Under the pieces are notes generated by a model. It was not told the DNA's origin and searched no databases. It worked only from the letters and a program-made list of their open reading frames with translations. The translations under genes and the position numbers were made by a program. Of a stretch of DNA of 64,000 bases, positions 10,349 through 20,481 are shown one piece after another. The stretch comes from an uncultured Clostridia bacterium. Its GTDB lineage: Bacteria > Bacillota > Clostridia > Christensenellales > CAMQZB01. The stretch's first letter is position 1; each line of letters begins with the position of its first letter. The stretch spans positions 39,990-103,989 of the forward strand of contig CAMQZB010000004.1 in assembly GCA_947039455.1 (NCBI GenBank), read 5' to 3'.

Positions 10349-10849
10349 GTGAGAAAACTTGGAAGAAGTAGTTCACACCGTAAATCAATGCTTAAAAACA
10401 TGGCAGCTGATTTATTATGGTATGGCAGAATTGAAACAACTTATTTCCGTGCAAAGGAAGTTGCTAGATATACAGAGAAATTGATCACCCTTGCTGTTAA
10501 CACATATGAGGACAAGATTGAAGTAACTAAAACAACTACTAGAGACGGTAACAAAGTCGAAATTAAAGTAATAAATGATGGTGGCAGAAAATTGGCAGCT
10601 AGAAGACATTTGATGGCTAACTTAGCTGACCTTCAAGAGCAACAAAAAGATAAAGAGTCAAAATCTGACTTCAAAGCTCGTACTAAAGACATTAATCACC
10701 CACTAATTGAAAAATTATTCAGTGAAATTGGTCCTAAGTATGCTGCTAGAAAATTAGAAAAAGGTCAAGGCGGTGGATATACTCGAGTATTGAAACTAGG
10801 CGAAAGACGTGGCGATGCTACTGAAATGGCAATCCTAGAACTTATTTAA
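10349..10849 (+). CDS. rplQ: 50S ribosomal protein L17 (long form with internal insertion), GTG start
   Basis: MRKLGRSSSHRKSMLKNMAADLLWYGRIETT; 166 aa. Confidence 0.95.
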   Translation: MRKLGRSSSHRKSMLKNMAADLLWYGRIETTYFRAKEVARYTEKLITLAVNTYEDKIEVTKTTTRDGNKVEIKVINDGGRKLAARRHLMANLADLQEQQKDKESKSDFKARTKDINHPLIEKLFSEIGPKYAARKLEKGQGGGYTRVLKLGERRGDATEMAILELI

Positions 10850-10868
10850 TTTCTAAATATTAAAATCA

Positions 10869-10908
10869 AAGACATATTGCAAAAGTTTTGCAGTGTGTCT
10901 TTTTTTTA
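10869..10908 (+). terminator. Rho-independent terminator of the ribosomal operon
   Basis: agacatattgcaaaagttttgcagtgtgtcttttttt. Confidence 0.85.
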
Positions 10909-11065
10909 TATTTAATTTGTGTATGCTAGTATGGTAAATTGTTGATTTTAGCGATATGTTAAGTATAGGTGACAAAGTTTAAATAAAAAGTGCTTGATAG
11001 TTCAAATAAATAATGATATACTTTTAATGAAATAACAAATATAAATTTTAATTTGGAGGAAAAAT

Positions 11066-11923
11066 ATGAGCATTGGAGAGAGATTGTATGAGCATAGAAA
11101 AAAACACGGATTTTCACAGGAGGAAATTGCTGATAAACTAGAAGTAAGTAGACAAACAGTTAGCAAGTGGGAAAACAATATGACAACACCAGAATTGTCA
11201 AAAGCTGTTGAGTTATGCAAGATATATGGAACAACGGTTGAATCACTTATGAGAGAAACTGATGAATTAAAAGAAAATTTCTACAATAGCAATAAGTTAG
11301 ATGGCGAAAATAATAATCAAGACATGAGTAATAATAGTGAAGCAAACAGCAAATGTTCTGAAACAATAGTGCATGAACATAGATATTTAAAAGGAAGTTG
11401 CCAGTATACCAGTAAAGCGAAAATAGGAAAGATTCCATTGATCCATGTAAATATTGGAATATTTCCAGATAAGAAAAAAGGAAATGGAATTGCAAAAGGA
11501 ATAATCGCAATTGGAAATGTGTCGGTAGGCGTAATTTCTATAGGATTCTTGCCAATTGGGTTAATAAGTATCGGCCTATTAGCGCTTGGTATACTTGGTG
11601 CTATTGGAACTGTTGCGGTTGGCCTGTACTCTTTTGGGGCAGTAGCCTTTGGAATGATGAGTTTTGGTGCAATTTCAATTGGATATATGTCAGTAGGTGC
11701 TGTTGCAATCGGAAATTATAGTATAGGCGCTGCAGCAATAGCTAATGAAATAGCAGTTGGAGCATACGCTAGTGGAATGATTGCTTTTGGTGAAGAAGCC
11801 GTAGGGACGCATGTGTATATCTATGATGTGAATTCTGGTGCAGAAGTTCTTCAGGCAATTAAATCGCATTTGCCAGAGATGCAAAGTTGGATATACAAAA
11901 TTTTTCACATGGTATTGATATAA
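11066..11923 (+). CDS. XRE-family HTH regulator with C-terminal hydrophobic [S/A]-[I/V/F]-G-x-x repeat domain
   Basis: HTH: LYEHRKKHGFSQEEIADKLEVSRQTVSKWENNMTTPELSKAVELCKIYGTTVESL; repeats SIGFLPIGLISIGLLALG...SFGAVAFGMMSFGAISIGYMSVGAVAIG. Confidence 0.85.
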   Translation: MSIGERLYEHRKKHGFSQEEIADKLEVSRQTVSKWENNMTTPELSKAVELCKIYGTTVESLMRETDELKENFYNSNKLDGENNNQDMSNNSEANSKCSETIVHEHRYLKGSCQYTSKAKIGKIPLIHVNIGIFPDKKKGNGIAKGIIAIGNVSVGVISIGFLPIGLISIGLLALGILGAIGTVAVGLYSFGAVAFGMMSFGAISIGYMSVGAVAIGNYSIGAAAIANEIAVGAYASGMIAFGEEAVGTHVYIYDVNSGAEVLQAIKSHLPEMQSWIYKIFHMVLI

Positions 11924-12021
11924 GATACAATTTTATGCAAAATTAAATCAATTTTACTGCGTATAATTCATATTTAATATGAGGATAATGGTGTGTGTTT
12001 AAATTTAGCAATATATAAATA

Positions 12022-12049
12022 TTGACAAAATTATAAAATATGTTATAAT
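12022..12049 (+). promoter_or_regulatory. Sigma-A-like promoter
   Basis: TTGACA - 16 nt - TATAAT upstream of the 12059 ORF. Confidence 0.7.
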
Positions 12050-12058
12050 TAGAATAAA

Positions 12059-12388
12059 ATGGAGGGGTATAATATGTTAACTGGATTAATATTGTTTTCA
12101 GTGTTTGGAATATTAATAATGGTTTTAGGTTTAATAGTTTGGAAAAAACAAAAAATATCACTTATTCATGACTATCATTGTACTAAGGTTTCTGCTGAAA
12201 ATGTAGAAAAATACTGTGCGACAATGGGAAAGGGCATCATATTAATTGGTGCTGGGCTTATTGGTTGTGGTGTAATTAATTATTTCGCAAGTATGATTTA
12301 TGGATTCAGTATATTAGCAGTTTCTTTTATTATTGCCTTTGTGATAATGGGCAAGGCTCAAAAGAAATACAATGGTGGTTGGTTTTAA
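12059..12388 (+). CDS. Small membrane protein, DUF3784-like
   Basis: Three predicted TM segments, C-terminal KKYNGGWF signature; possible later start at 12074 (aggggtataatATG). Confidence 0.6.
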   Translation: MEGYNMLTGLILFSVFGILIMVLGLIVWKKQKISLIHDYHCTKVSAENVEKYCATMGKGIILIGAGLIGCGVINYFASMIYGFSILAVSFIIAFVIMGKAQKKYNGGWF

Positions 12389-12520
12389 TTCATACATACA
12401 AAACGGAAATATATAGCTTTTTGTAACAACTAACGGCTTATGAATACATATATATAAGTCAAAAGATTTAAACAATAATATCAAAAGCTATTAAATTACA
12501 ATATTATAGTAGAATATAAA

Positions 12521-12560
12521 AACAGGCAAACCTAGTTAATTAGGTTTGCCTGTTTTTTTT
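12521..12560. terminator. Terminator between convergent 12059 ORF and dnaA
   Basis: aacaggcaaacctagttaattaggtttgcctgtttttttt. Confidence 0.9.
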
Positions 12561-12661
12561 TAATTTAGTAAGTAAATCGTATTATAGAACGATCATTTTT
12601 GTGAAAAAGTGTTGCAGTGAACGTCTTATAATTTTAACTTATAAACAATAAGTTGAAATTA

Positions 12662-14017
12662 TTAATTTCCGTTAATCATGTTTCTAATGTCTTTTAATTG
12701 AACAGCAAGTTTTGCATCATCAATTTGTTTGTTAGTTATTTTATCACGAGCGTGGATAACGGTTGTATGATCACGACCGCCGAAAATTTGACCAATAGAT
12801 GCAAGAGGCAGTGATAAGAATTCAAGAATTAAGAAAATTGCAATTTGTCTTGGTTCTACAATTTCTTTAGTTTTCTTTTTAGAAACGATATCGTCACGAG
12901 TGATGTTGAAATATTTGCAAGTGGCGTTGATAATAGTATCAGCGGACATTTGCACTTTTTTGTGGTCGATATAATCTTTTAAAGATTCACTAGCAAGTTC
13001 AATTGTTATATCTTGATTAAGCATTTTTGCATACAGTGAAACTCGAGACAATAAGCTTTCCATTTCACGAATATTTGATTCAACCCGTTCAGCGATCAGG
13101 AAGAACACATCTCTTGGAATAACATATCTTTCTTGTTCCGCTTTCATTTGCAAAATAGCAACCTTAGTTTCAATAGAAGGTGGTTGAACATCAGCAATAA
13201 TACCCCACTCAAAACGAGTGCGAAGACGTTCTTCTAATGAAGGAATGTCTTTTGGCATACGATCTGAAGTCAAAATGATTTGACGATTTTCGTTGTGAAG
13301 TTCATTGAAAGTGTGGAAAAGTTCTTCTTGTACTGAAGGTTTATTTTCAAAGAATTGTACGTCGTCGATCATTAATACATCGGCAGTACGGTAATTTTCT
13401 TTAAAAGCTTGCATATTTGAGTACTGATTTGGTGTGTTGTTTTTTGAAGGTATCAAAGCAGAAATAAATTCGTTAGTGAACTTTTCGCTTGTTGTATACA
13501 CTAACCTTTTATTCGGATTAAATTGCTTGATATAGTTTCCTATAGCGTGCATGATATGTGTTTTGCCTAAACCAACGCCACCGTATATGAACAATGGATT
13601 ATATCTAACTCCAGGAAATTCAGCAACTGCACGAGCGGCAGCGTGAACAAATTTATTAGAGTCACCAACCACGAAAGAGTCGAAAGTGTATTTCGGCAAA
13701 AGGGAAACGCCCTCTGGTACAGCAACTTCAACATTTGTTGGTTTTGGAATCCTATTCATGTCTGATTGGAATTCTTCACAGATTAGATCAACATCATTTA
13801 CAAATAAATCTTGTTGTTGAATAGCCGTTCTTATTTTGTCTAGGTAATTATCTGAAATTACAGCATAAGCCATTTTAGACGGAGCGGAAAGAACAAGTTT
13901 GTTGTCCACAATGTCCACAGGCGTCAAATTTTCTAGCCATGCTTGAAAACAGTATACATTTACAACCGTTTCCAATGATTTTAATGATTTTTCCCAAATA
14001 GAGTTTGGTGTTAACAT
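12662..14017 (-). CDS. dnaA: Chromosomal replication initiator protein DnaA
   Basis: YNPLFIYGGVGLGKTHIMHAIGN; DVLMIDDVQFFENK; GGRDHTTVIHARDKI. Confidence 0.98.
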   Translation of the reverse strand: MLTPNSIWEKSLKSLETVVNVYCFQAWLENLTPVDIVDNKLVLSAPSKMAYAVISDNYLDKIRTAIQQQDLFVNDVDLICEEFQSDMNRIPKPTNVEVAVPEGVSLLPKYTFDSFVVGDSNKFVHAAARAVAEFPGVRYNPLFIYGGVGLGKTHIMHAIGNYIKQFNPNKRLVYTTSEKFTNEFISALIPSKNNTPNQYSNMQAFKENYRTADVLMIDDVQFFENKPSVQEELFHTFNELHNENRQIILTSDRMPKDIPSLEERLRTRFEWGIIADVQPPSIETKVAILQMKAEQERYVIPRDVFFLIAERVESNIREMESLLSRVSLYAKMLNQDITIELASESLKDYIDHKKVQMSADTIINATCKYFNITRDDIVSKKKTKEIVEPRQIAIFLILEFLSLPLASIGQIFGGRDHTTVIHARDKITNKQIDDAKLAVQLKDIRNMINGN

Positions 14018-14078
14018 ATATAACCTCTTGAATTTATTATTATTTTTGTGCTATAATGTAAGTAGTAGAAAAACACAA

Positions 14079-14126
14079 TGTGCATAACTTTCTTACACTG
14101 TTAATATTGTACTATAGTTTTCCACA
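14079..14126. promoter_or_regulatory. Two DnaA-box-like sites in the dnaA-recF divergent region
   Basis: TGTGCATAA (14079-14087, reverse complement TTATGCACA) and TTTTCCACA (14118-14126); both fit TTWTNCACA. Confidence 0.55.
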
Positions 14127-14170
14127 AAAATAAAGTAAAAAATGAGACAAAACAAGAAAAAGTAAAAAAT

Positions 14171-15262
14171 ATGTATATTAATAAACTAGAATTGAACAAT
14201 TTCAGAAATTACAGTCAGGAAGAAGTGTATTTAGCCAATGGTCTAAACATTATTTCAGGCAAAAACGCCCAAGGAAAAACTAATTTAGTTGAGGCGATTT
14301 ATTTGCTGTCCACCGGTGGGTCTCCACGCACTGCAAACGATAAAGAATTAATAAAAATTGGAGCTGAACGTGCTAGAATTTTCGGAAACGTAATGTGGGA
14401 AAGCGGTGACAGACAGATAGAAATGATATTGTCTAGGAAAGAAAAAAAGCGTGCTACAGTAAATGGCATGAATATAGCGAAAATTGGAGAGCTTCTTGGA
14501 AACATGAACACGGTATATTTTTCTCCAGATGAAATGGGTCTAATAAAAGATTCACCCGACTATAGAAGACGGTTTATGGATATAGACTTATGTCAGTTGT
14601 CTCGTTCGTATTTTTACACGCTCCATAAATACAATAAAATTTTAAAGCAAAGAAATGCGCTACTAAAAGGCGATAAAAAAAACAGCGCAAAAGAACTTAT
14701 CGGAATTTACAATCAGCAATTGGCAGGAGAGGGTGCGAAATTAATTAAGCAACGTAAATCATTTTGCCAAAATATTTCTCTTTACGCAAGTGAAATTCAC
14801 GGCAGTCTATCCGGCATGGTGGAAGAGCTTGTGATAAGTTATCAAACATCAGCGGAAGGGGATTCTGAAAGCGATATTGCTAGTTCACTTATACAACAGC
14901 TTGAACGCAATTTTGAAAGAGATTTGCGATTGGGCTATACTTCAGTAGGGGCTCAAAGAGACGATATTAAAATTATGTTGTCAGGAATAGACGTTAGGAC
15001 ATACGGTTCTCAAGGTCAACAACGTACTGCAACTTTGTCAATGAAGCTTGCTGAAATCGAAGTTTTTAATAATATTAATCGAGAAAAGCCCATACTTCTA
15101 CTTGACGATGTTTTGTCGGAATTAGACGAAAACCGACGCAGTCAACTAATAAAACGTGCTGAAAATTTGCAAACCATTATTACTTGCACCAACGCGGAAG
15201 TGATTAAAAATAAAGGTCTTTCTATAGTTGTGGATAACGGCAAGATAGTAAATAAAAAATAA
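14171..15262 (+). CDS. recF: DNA replication and repair protein RecF
   Basis: MYINKLELNNFRNY; ISGKNAQGKTNLVEAIYLLSTGGSPRT; PILLLDDVLSELDENRR. Confidence 0.97.
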   Translation: MYINKLELNNFRNYSQEEVYLANGLNIISGKNAQGKTNLVEAIYLLSTGGSPRTANDKELIKIGAERARIFGNVMWESGDRQIEMILSRKEKKRATVNGMNIAKIGELLGNMNTVYFSPDEMGLIKDSPDYRRRFMDIDLCQLSRSYFYTLHKYNKILKQRNALLKGDKKNSAKELIGIYNQQLAGEGAKLIKQRKSFCQNISLYASEIHGSLSGMVEELVISYQTSAEGDSESDIASSLIQQLERNFERDLRLGYTSVGAQRDDIKIMLSGIDVRTYGSQGQQRTATLSMKLAEIEVFNNINREKPILLLDDVLSELDENRRSQLIKRAENLQTIITCTNAEVIKNKGLSIVVDNGKIVNKK

Positions 15263-15279
15263 AGGATATAGTAAACCTT

Positions 15280-15318
15280 GGACTTATGGCAAAATTTGTC
15301 ATAAGTTCTATTTTTTTT
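15280..15318 (+). terminator. Rho-independent terminator after recF
   Basis: ggacttatggcaaaatttgtcataagttctatttttttt. Confidence 0.8.
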
Positions 15319-15572
15319 GTACAAAAGGCGAAATACCTTAAAATTGATATGTGTGTTTAATTTTCATTAAAATGTAGTATAGTTGTAGGGATTTAGCAAT
15401 ATAGGTGAAATATTGTCAATTTTTGGCTTATTTCTAATTTAAGACAATTTTTGCTTGTAAAATCGTGTAAAAAGTGATAAAATATAATAAGTGCTATATA
15501 CTCTAAAATGGGTATGTGAAGCTAAATTAATTGTGATAAAAAAAAGTAAAATAAATTAAAACGGAGGATAGA

Positions 15573-17480
15573 ATGGAGAAAGTTCAACATGAATATGGCG
15601 AGCAAGAAATTCAAGTTCTAGAAGGCTTGGATCCAGTAAGAAAACGCCCGGGAATGTACATTGGTTCAACTGACGAACGTGGGTTGCATCACTTAATAAC
15701 GGAAATTGTAGATAATAGTATCGATGAGGCTCTTGCAGGGTTTTGCGACACTATTTCGATTGTAATAAATAAAGACGGAAGCTGTAGCGTAGAAGATAAC
15801 GGACGTGGAATTCCAACAGGTATCCACAAACAAGAAGGTATTTCTGCGGTGGAACTTGTATTAACAAAACTACACGCAGGCGGAAAATTCGGTGGCGGTG
15901 GATATAAAATATCTGGCGGACTTCACGGAGTTGGATTGTCAGTAGTAAACGCACTTTCAGAGTGGCTCACGGTTGAAGTAAGTCAAAACGGACAACATCA
16001 CAAACAAGAATACAACAGAGGTGTCCCAATGGCTCCGCTTAAAGTTGTAGGTGATGCTGATAAATCAGGAACTAAGATTACATTCATGCCAGATGATGAA
16101 ATATTTGATGCAATTGAGTTTAAATATGATCAAACAAAAGCAAGAATTAGAGAGATTGCATATTTGAACCGTGGTCTTACGATTCATATGGAAGACACTC
16201 GTGAAGGGATTGAGAAGAAAGATACGTTCCATTACGAAGGCGGAATCAGCCAATTCGTTGAGAATTTAAATAAAAACAAAGAAACAATATTTGAAACGCC
16301 ACTATATATAGAAGAAAAGCACGGTGAAAATATTGTTGAAATCGCAATGCAATATAACGATGGATACAGCGAAACTATTTATACTTACGCAAACAATATC
16401 AACACTGAGGAAGGCGGAGCTCATTTAGACGGATTTAAACAATCCCTTACTAGAATTGTTAATAATTATGGTAAAGAAAGTAAGGTCCTAAAAGATGACG
16501 AAGCATTAACTGGTGACGACGTTCGTGAAGGTTTGGTAGCAATAATTTCAGTTAAACTTCCTGAACCACAGTTCGAGGGGCAAACTAAAACTAAACTTGG
16601 AAACGCTGACATGAGAGCGTCAGTAACTAAAGCTATGAACGACAAGTTCGCTAGTTTTTTAGAAGAAAATCCAGTTTTAGCCAAAGAAATTATTATGAAA
16701 AGCATGACTGCGAAAAAAGCTCGTGAAGCTGCTCGTAAAGCACGTGAAGATACTAGACGTAAAAACGTTTTAGAATTCACTACACTTCCAGGAAAACTTT
16801 CTGACTGTACTGAAAAGAACGCAAAATTCTGCGAAATTTTCATTGTAGAGGGAGATTCTGCCGGTGGTACAGCTAAGCAAGGTCGTGATAGAAGATTCCA
16901 AGCGATTTTGCCACTACGTGGAAAGATTTTGAACGTAGAGAAAGCAAGAGAAGCAAGAATATTTGAGAATACGGAAATTAAAGCGATGATCACTGCATTT
17001 GGTTGTGGTATCAATCAACAATGTAAAGTTGAAGATTTGAGATATGATAGAATCGTTTGCATGACCGATGCCGACGTTGACGGAAGTCATATCAGAATTT
17101 TGCTTTTAACATTCTTCTTTAGATTTATGCGTCCACTTGTTGAGGGCGGACATATCTATATTGCTCAACCACCGTTGTATAAAATCACTAAAAACAAAAA
17201 CGTAAGATATGCTTATAGTGATGAAGAAATGCAAGCTATTACTGAGGAAATCGGTAAAAAAGGCGTGGATTTACAAAGATACAAAGGTCTTGGAGAGATG
17301 AATGCAATTCAACTTTGGGATACTACAATGGATCCTGAACACAGAATTTTGTTGCAAGTTACAATGGACGATGCAGTTTTGGCTGATGAAATTTTCAACA
17401 CGTTAATGGGTGAAAAACCTGAACTTAGACGTGAATTTATCAACAATAACGCAAAATTAGTTGCTGAACTTGATGTATAA
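15573..17480 (+). CDS. gyrB: DNA gyrase subunit B
   Basis: EGLDPVRKRPGMYIGSTDERGLHHLI; EGDSAGGTAKQGRDRRFQAILPLRGKILNVEKA. Confidence 0.99.
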   Translation: MEKVQHEYGEQEIQVLEGLDPVRKRPGMYIGSTDERGLHHLITEIVDNSIDEALAGFCDTISIVINKDGSCSVEDNGRGIPTGIHKQEGISAVELVLTKLHAGGKFGGGGYKISGGLHGVGLSVVNALSEWLTVEVSQNGQHHKQEYNRGVPMAPLKVVGDADKSGTKITFMPDDEIFDAIEFKYDQTKARIREIAYLNRGLTIHMEDTREGIEKKDTFHYEGGISQFVENLNKNKETIFETPLYIEEKHGENIVEIAMQYNDGYSETIYTYANNINTEEGGAHLDGFKQSLTRIVNNYGKESKVLKDDEALTGDDVREGLVAIISVKLPEPQFEGQTKTKLGNADMRASVTKAMNDKFASFLEENPVLAKEIIMKSMTAKKAREAARKAREDTRRKNVLEFTTLPGKLSDCTEKNAKFCEIFIVEGDSAGGTAKQGRDRRFQAILPLRGKILNVEKAREARIFENTEIKAMITAFGCGINQQCKVEDLRYDRIVCMTDADVDGSHIRILLLTFFFRFMRPLVEGGHIYIAQPPLYKITKNKNVRYAYSDEEMQAITEEIGKKGVDLQRYKGLGEMNAIQLWDTTMDPEHRILLQVTMDDAVLADEIFNTLMGEKPELRREFINNNAKLVAELDV

Positions 17481-17490
17481 GGAGTAAATA

Positions 17491-20058
17491 ATGGCTAAAC
17501 AAAAAGATAAATCAATGAATTACGAGGAATTGCTTAGCAAAACCATAATAAAGAAAATCAAGGTTGAAGATGAGATGCAAAAATCGTTTATTGCTTATGC
17601 AATGGCGGTAAACGTATCACGTGCGATTCCTGATGTTCGAGACGGTTTGAAGCCAGTACATAGACGTATTCTTTACGCTATGGGAAGCAATTTAGGATTA
17701 TATTCAGATAAACCATATAGAAAATGTGCGAAAATCGTCGGTGAAGTACTAGGTAACTATCACCCACACGGCGACACTGCTGTTTACGAGGCAATCGTAA
17801 GAATGGCACAACCATTCTCTATGAGATACCCACTGGTTGATGGACACGGAAACTTCGGTTCTGTGGACGGAGACCCTGCTGCCGCTCAAAGGTATACAGA
17901 GGCGAGATTGGCGAAGATTTCTACTGAAATGCTTCGTGATATTGACAAAGAAACGGTAGATTTCTATCCCAACTTTGACGAAACTTGTATGCAACCAAGA
18001 GTTTTACCATCAAGATTTCCATGTTTACTTGTAAACGGATCAAGTGGTATTGCCGTTGGTATGGCTACAAATATCCCTCCTCACAACTTAAATGAAGTAG
18101 TAAATGCGATTATTGCGCAAATTGATAATCCTGAAATAACTCTTGACGAATTAATGCAAATCCTTCCTGCACCAGATTTCCCTACAGGCGGAATCTTAAT
18201 GGGAAGAGCTGCTGTGCGTCAAGCTTACAGAACAGGTCAAGGCGGTTATGTGCTTCGTGCAAAAACAGATATTGAAGAGCTTCATGACGGTTCAAGACAA
18301 AAAATTATTGTTACTGAATTGCCGTATCAAGTAAATAAAGCTAAACTTATCGAGCAAATTGCGGATATGATTAAGCAGAAAAAAATCGAAGGTATTTCTG
18401 GTATCAACGACGAGTCTGACCGTGAGGGAATGAGAATTTCTATTGATATTAAACGTGATGCAAACGCGCAAGTAGTTTTAAATCACCTTTACAAACATTC
18501 GAATTTACAAGTGGGTTCAGGAATTACACTTCTTGCACTTGTAGACGGCGAGCCAAAGATTTTACCATTATTGGATATTAATAATCATTATATTAATCAC
18601 CAAAAAGAAGTAATTGAAAGACGTACTCGTTATGATTTAGTAAGAGCGGAAGAGCGTGAACACATTGTTGGTGGTTTGATTATCGCACAACAAAATATCG
18701 ACGAAGTTATTGCTATTATCAAAAAATCTAAAGACAAGTCTGACGCACAAGGCAAATTGATTGAAAGATTTATTTTGTCAGAACGTCAAGCAAATGCTAT
18801 ATTGGACATGAGATTGTCAAGATTGACTAGCCTTGAAGTTGATTCATTGCAAAGAGAATTGGAACAATTGAAAATCACTATTGCTGACTTGAAAGATATC
18901 TTGGCAACGCCTGCAAGAATTATGCAAATCGTAAAAGACGAATTAAATGAAATCGTAGAGAAATTTGGTGACGAAAGAAGAACTGAAATTTCTATGGACT
19001 TCGGTGAAATTGACATTGCGGACATGATTGAAGAGGAAGAAATCGTAATCTCAATGACAAAGCAAGGTTACATCAAGAGAATTCCTTCTGGCGAATATAA
19101 ATCTCAACGTCGTGGTGGACGTGGCGTAACTGCTCATAAACCAAAAGACGAAGATTATGTAAGAAGCATGCTGGTAACAACTACCCACACGGATATTTTG
19201 TTCTTTACCGATTTCGGTAAAGTGTATTGTATCAAGGGTTATGAAATACCTGAAGCACAACGTCAAGCACGTGGAAGAGCAATTATTAACTTGTTGCCAT
19301 TCGCTCAAGACGAAACGGTAACGGCTATTATTCCAGTTGCTGATTACGAAAACGGCTTCTTAATGACTGTTTCCAACCATGGATTAATCAAAAAGACGCC
19401 TATTAAAGAGTATGAAAGTATTAGAAAAGGCGGAAAGATTGCTGCGGTTCTTGAAGAGGGCGACAAGCTTAGAGCTGTACTTAAAACTACTGGCGAAAAC
19501 GAATTGCTTATTGCTACCCACAGAGGTAAGTGTATCAGATTCAGCGAAAAAGATGTTCGTTCTATGGGTCGTGCAACTAAAGGCGTTAAGAGTATGTCTC
19601 TAAACAACGGCGATTATATCGTTGATATGTTGATCGTTGACGAAGCTGCGAAAGTGTTGACTGTAACTGAAAATGGATACGGAAAACGTACACCGCTTAC
19701 CGACTACAGACTTCAAGGTCGTGCTGGTAAAGGTGTTAAAGCGGGTGAATTGAACGATAAAACTGGTCTTCTAGTTTCACTTCAAATCATTGGTGATGAG
19801 GACGATGTTCTTATTATCTCAGACGACGGTACTATGATTAGAACAAGAGCGGAAGAAATTTCTACTATGTCAAGAGACACTATTGGTGTTCGTTTGATGA
19901 AAGTAGGCGAAAGCACTAAAGTCACTTCAATCGCTATTCTTGCTCGTGAAGAGGAAGAAGAAATCTCCGAAACCGAAGAAAACGAAAACGATTCTACTGA
20001 AACAAACAACGCAACTGAAACAGTAGCAACTACTGATACTGCAGTGACAGAAGAATAA
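17491..20058 (+). CDS. gyrA: DNA gyrase subunit A with acidic C-terminal tail
   Basis: [59 protein letters not shown]. Confidence 0.99.
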   Translation: MAKQKDKSMNYEELLSKTIIKKIKVEDEMQKSFIAYAMAVNVSRAIPDVRDGLKPVHRRILYAMGSNLGLYSDKPYRKCAKIVGEVLGNYHPHGDTAVYEAIVRMAQPFSMRYPLVDGHGNFGSVDGDPAAAQRYTEARLAKISTEMLRDIDKETVDFYPNFDETCMQPRVLPSRFPCLLVNGSSGIAVGMATNIPPHNLNEVVNAIIAQIDNPEITLDELMQILPAPDFPTGGILMGRAAVRQAYRTGQGGYVLRAKTDIEELHDGSRQKIIVTELPYQVNKAKLIEQIADMIKQKKIEGISGINDESDREGMRISIDIKRDANAQVVLNHLYKHSNLQVGSGITLLALVDGEPKILPLLDINNHYINHQKEVIERRTRYDLVRAEEREHIVGGLIIAQQNIDEVIAIIKKSKDKSDAQGKLIERFILSERQANAILDMRLSRLTSLEVDSLQRELEQLKITIADLKDILATPARIMQIVKDELNEIVEKFGDERRTEISMDFGEIDIADMIEEEEIVISMTKQGYIKRIPSGEYKSQRRGGRGVTAHKPKDEDYVRSMLVTTTHTDILFFTDFGKVYCIKGYEIPEAQRQARGRAIINLLPFAQDETVTAIIPVADYENGFLMTVSNHGLIKKTPIKEYESIRKGGKIAAVLEEGDKLRAVLKTTGENELLIATHRGKCIRFSEKDVRSMGRATKGVKSMSLNNGDYIVDMLIVDEAAKVLTVTENGYGKRTPLTDYRLQGRAGKGVKAGELNDKTGLLVSLQIIGDEDDVLIISDDGTMIRTRAEEISTMSRDTIGVRLMKVGESTKVTSIAILAREEEEEISETEENENDSTETNNATETVATTDTAVTEE

Positions 20059-20086
20059 TATTTATTTTGGATTTATAGTCAAGGTT

Positions 20087-20277
20087 ACATGGGGCTTCAC
20101 CCCAAACCCCACAAGGGGCAGTAACCCTTGACCCCATAATGTTTTGAAAAAAACTAGCTAAGAGTATCTTGGCTAGTTTTTTTTTGTTTAATTGTTAAGA
20201 AACATGGGGCTTCACCCCAAACCCCACAAGGGTCAGTAACCCTTGACCCCATAATGTTTTGTAAAAGACTAGCTAAG
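20087..20277. repeat. Two tandem copies (115-bp spacing) of a GC-rich palindromic repeat
   Basis: acatggggcttcaccccaaaccccacaagggg/tcagtaacccttgaccccataatgttttg...ctagctaag at 20087-20162 and 20202-20277. Confidence 0.9.
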
Positions 20278-20370
20278 CATTTTTTAGGTAGAATTTTTAT
20301 ATAACCAAAAGCAAACACATAAATAAATCACACCCAAAAAGAAGCGACAGCACAAAAACCGCTTAAAAAA

Positions 20371-20420
20371 GTGGGTCAAGGGGCTCAGTCCCTTGCGGGG
20401 TTTGGGGCGGAGCTCCATTT
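20371..20420. repeat. Third, inverted copy of the GC-rich repeat family
   Basis: gtgggtcaaggggctcagtcccttgcggggtttggggcggagctccatttt. Confidence 0.85.
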
Positions 20421-20481
20421 TCCTTAATAAAAAAATCAAACAAAAAAGTCTTTTATGTAAACATACAGCATAAGTTATGAT

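Noticed and set aside
14018-14170. Definite oriC in dnaA-recF divergent region
   Set aside because: Only two DnaA-box-like sites and no clear box cluster; kept as weak regulatory feature instead
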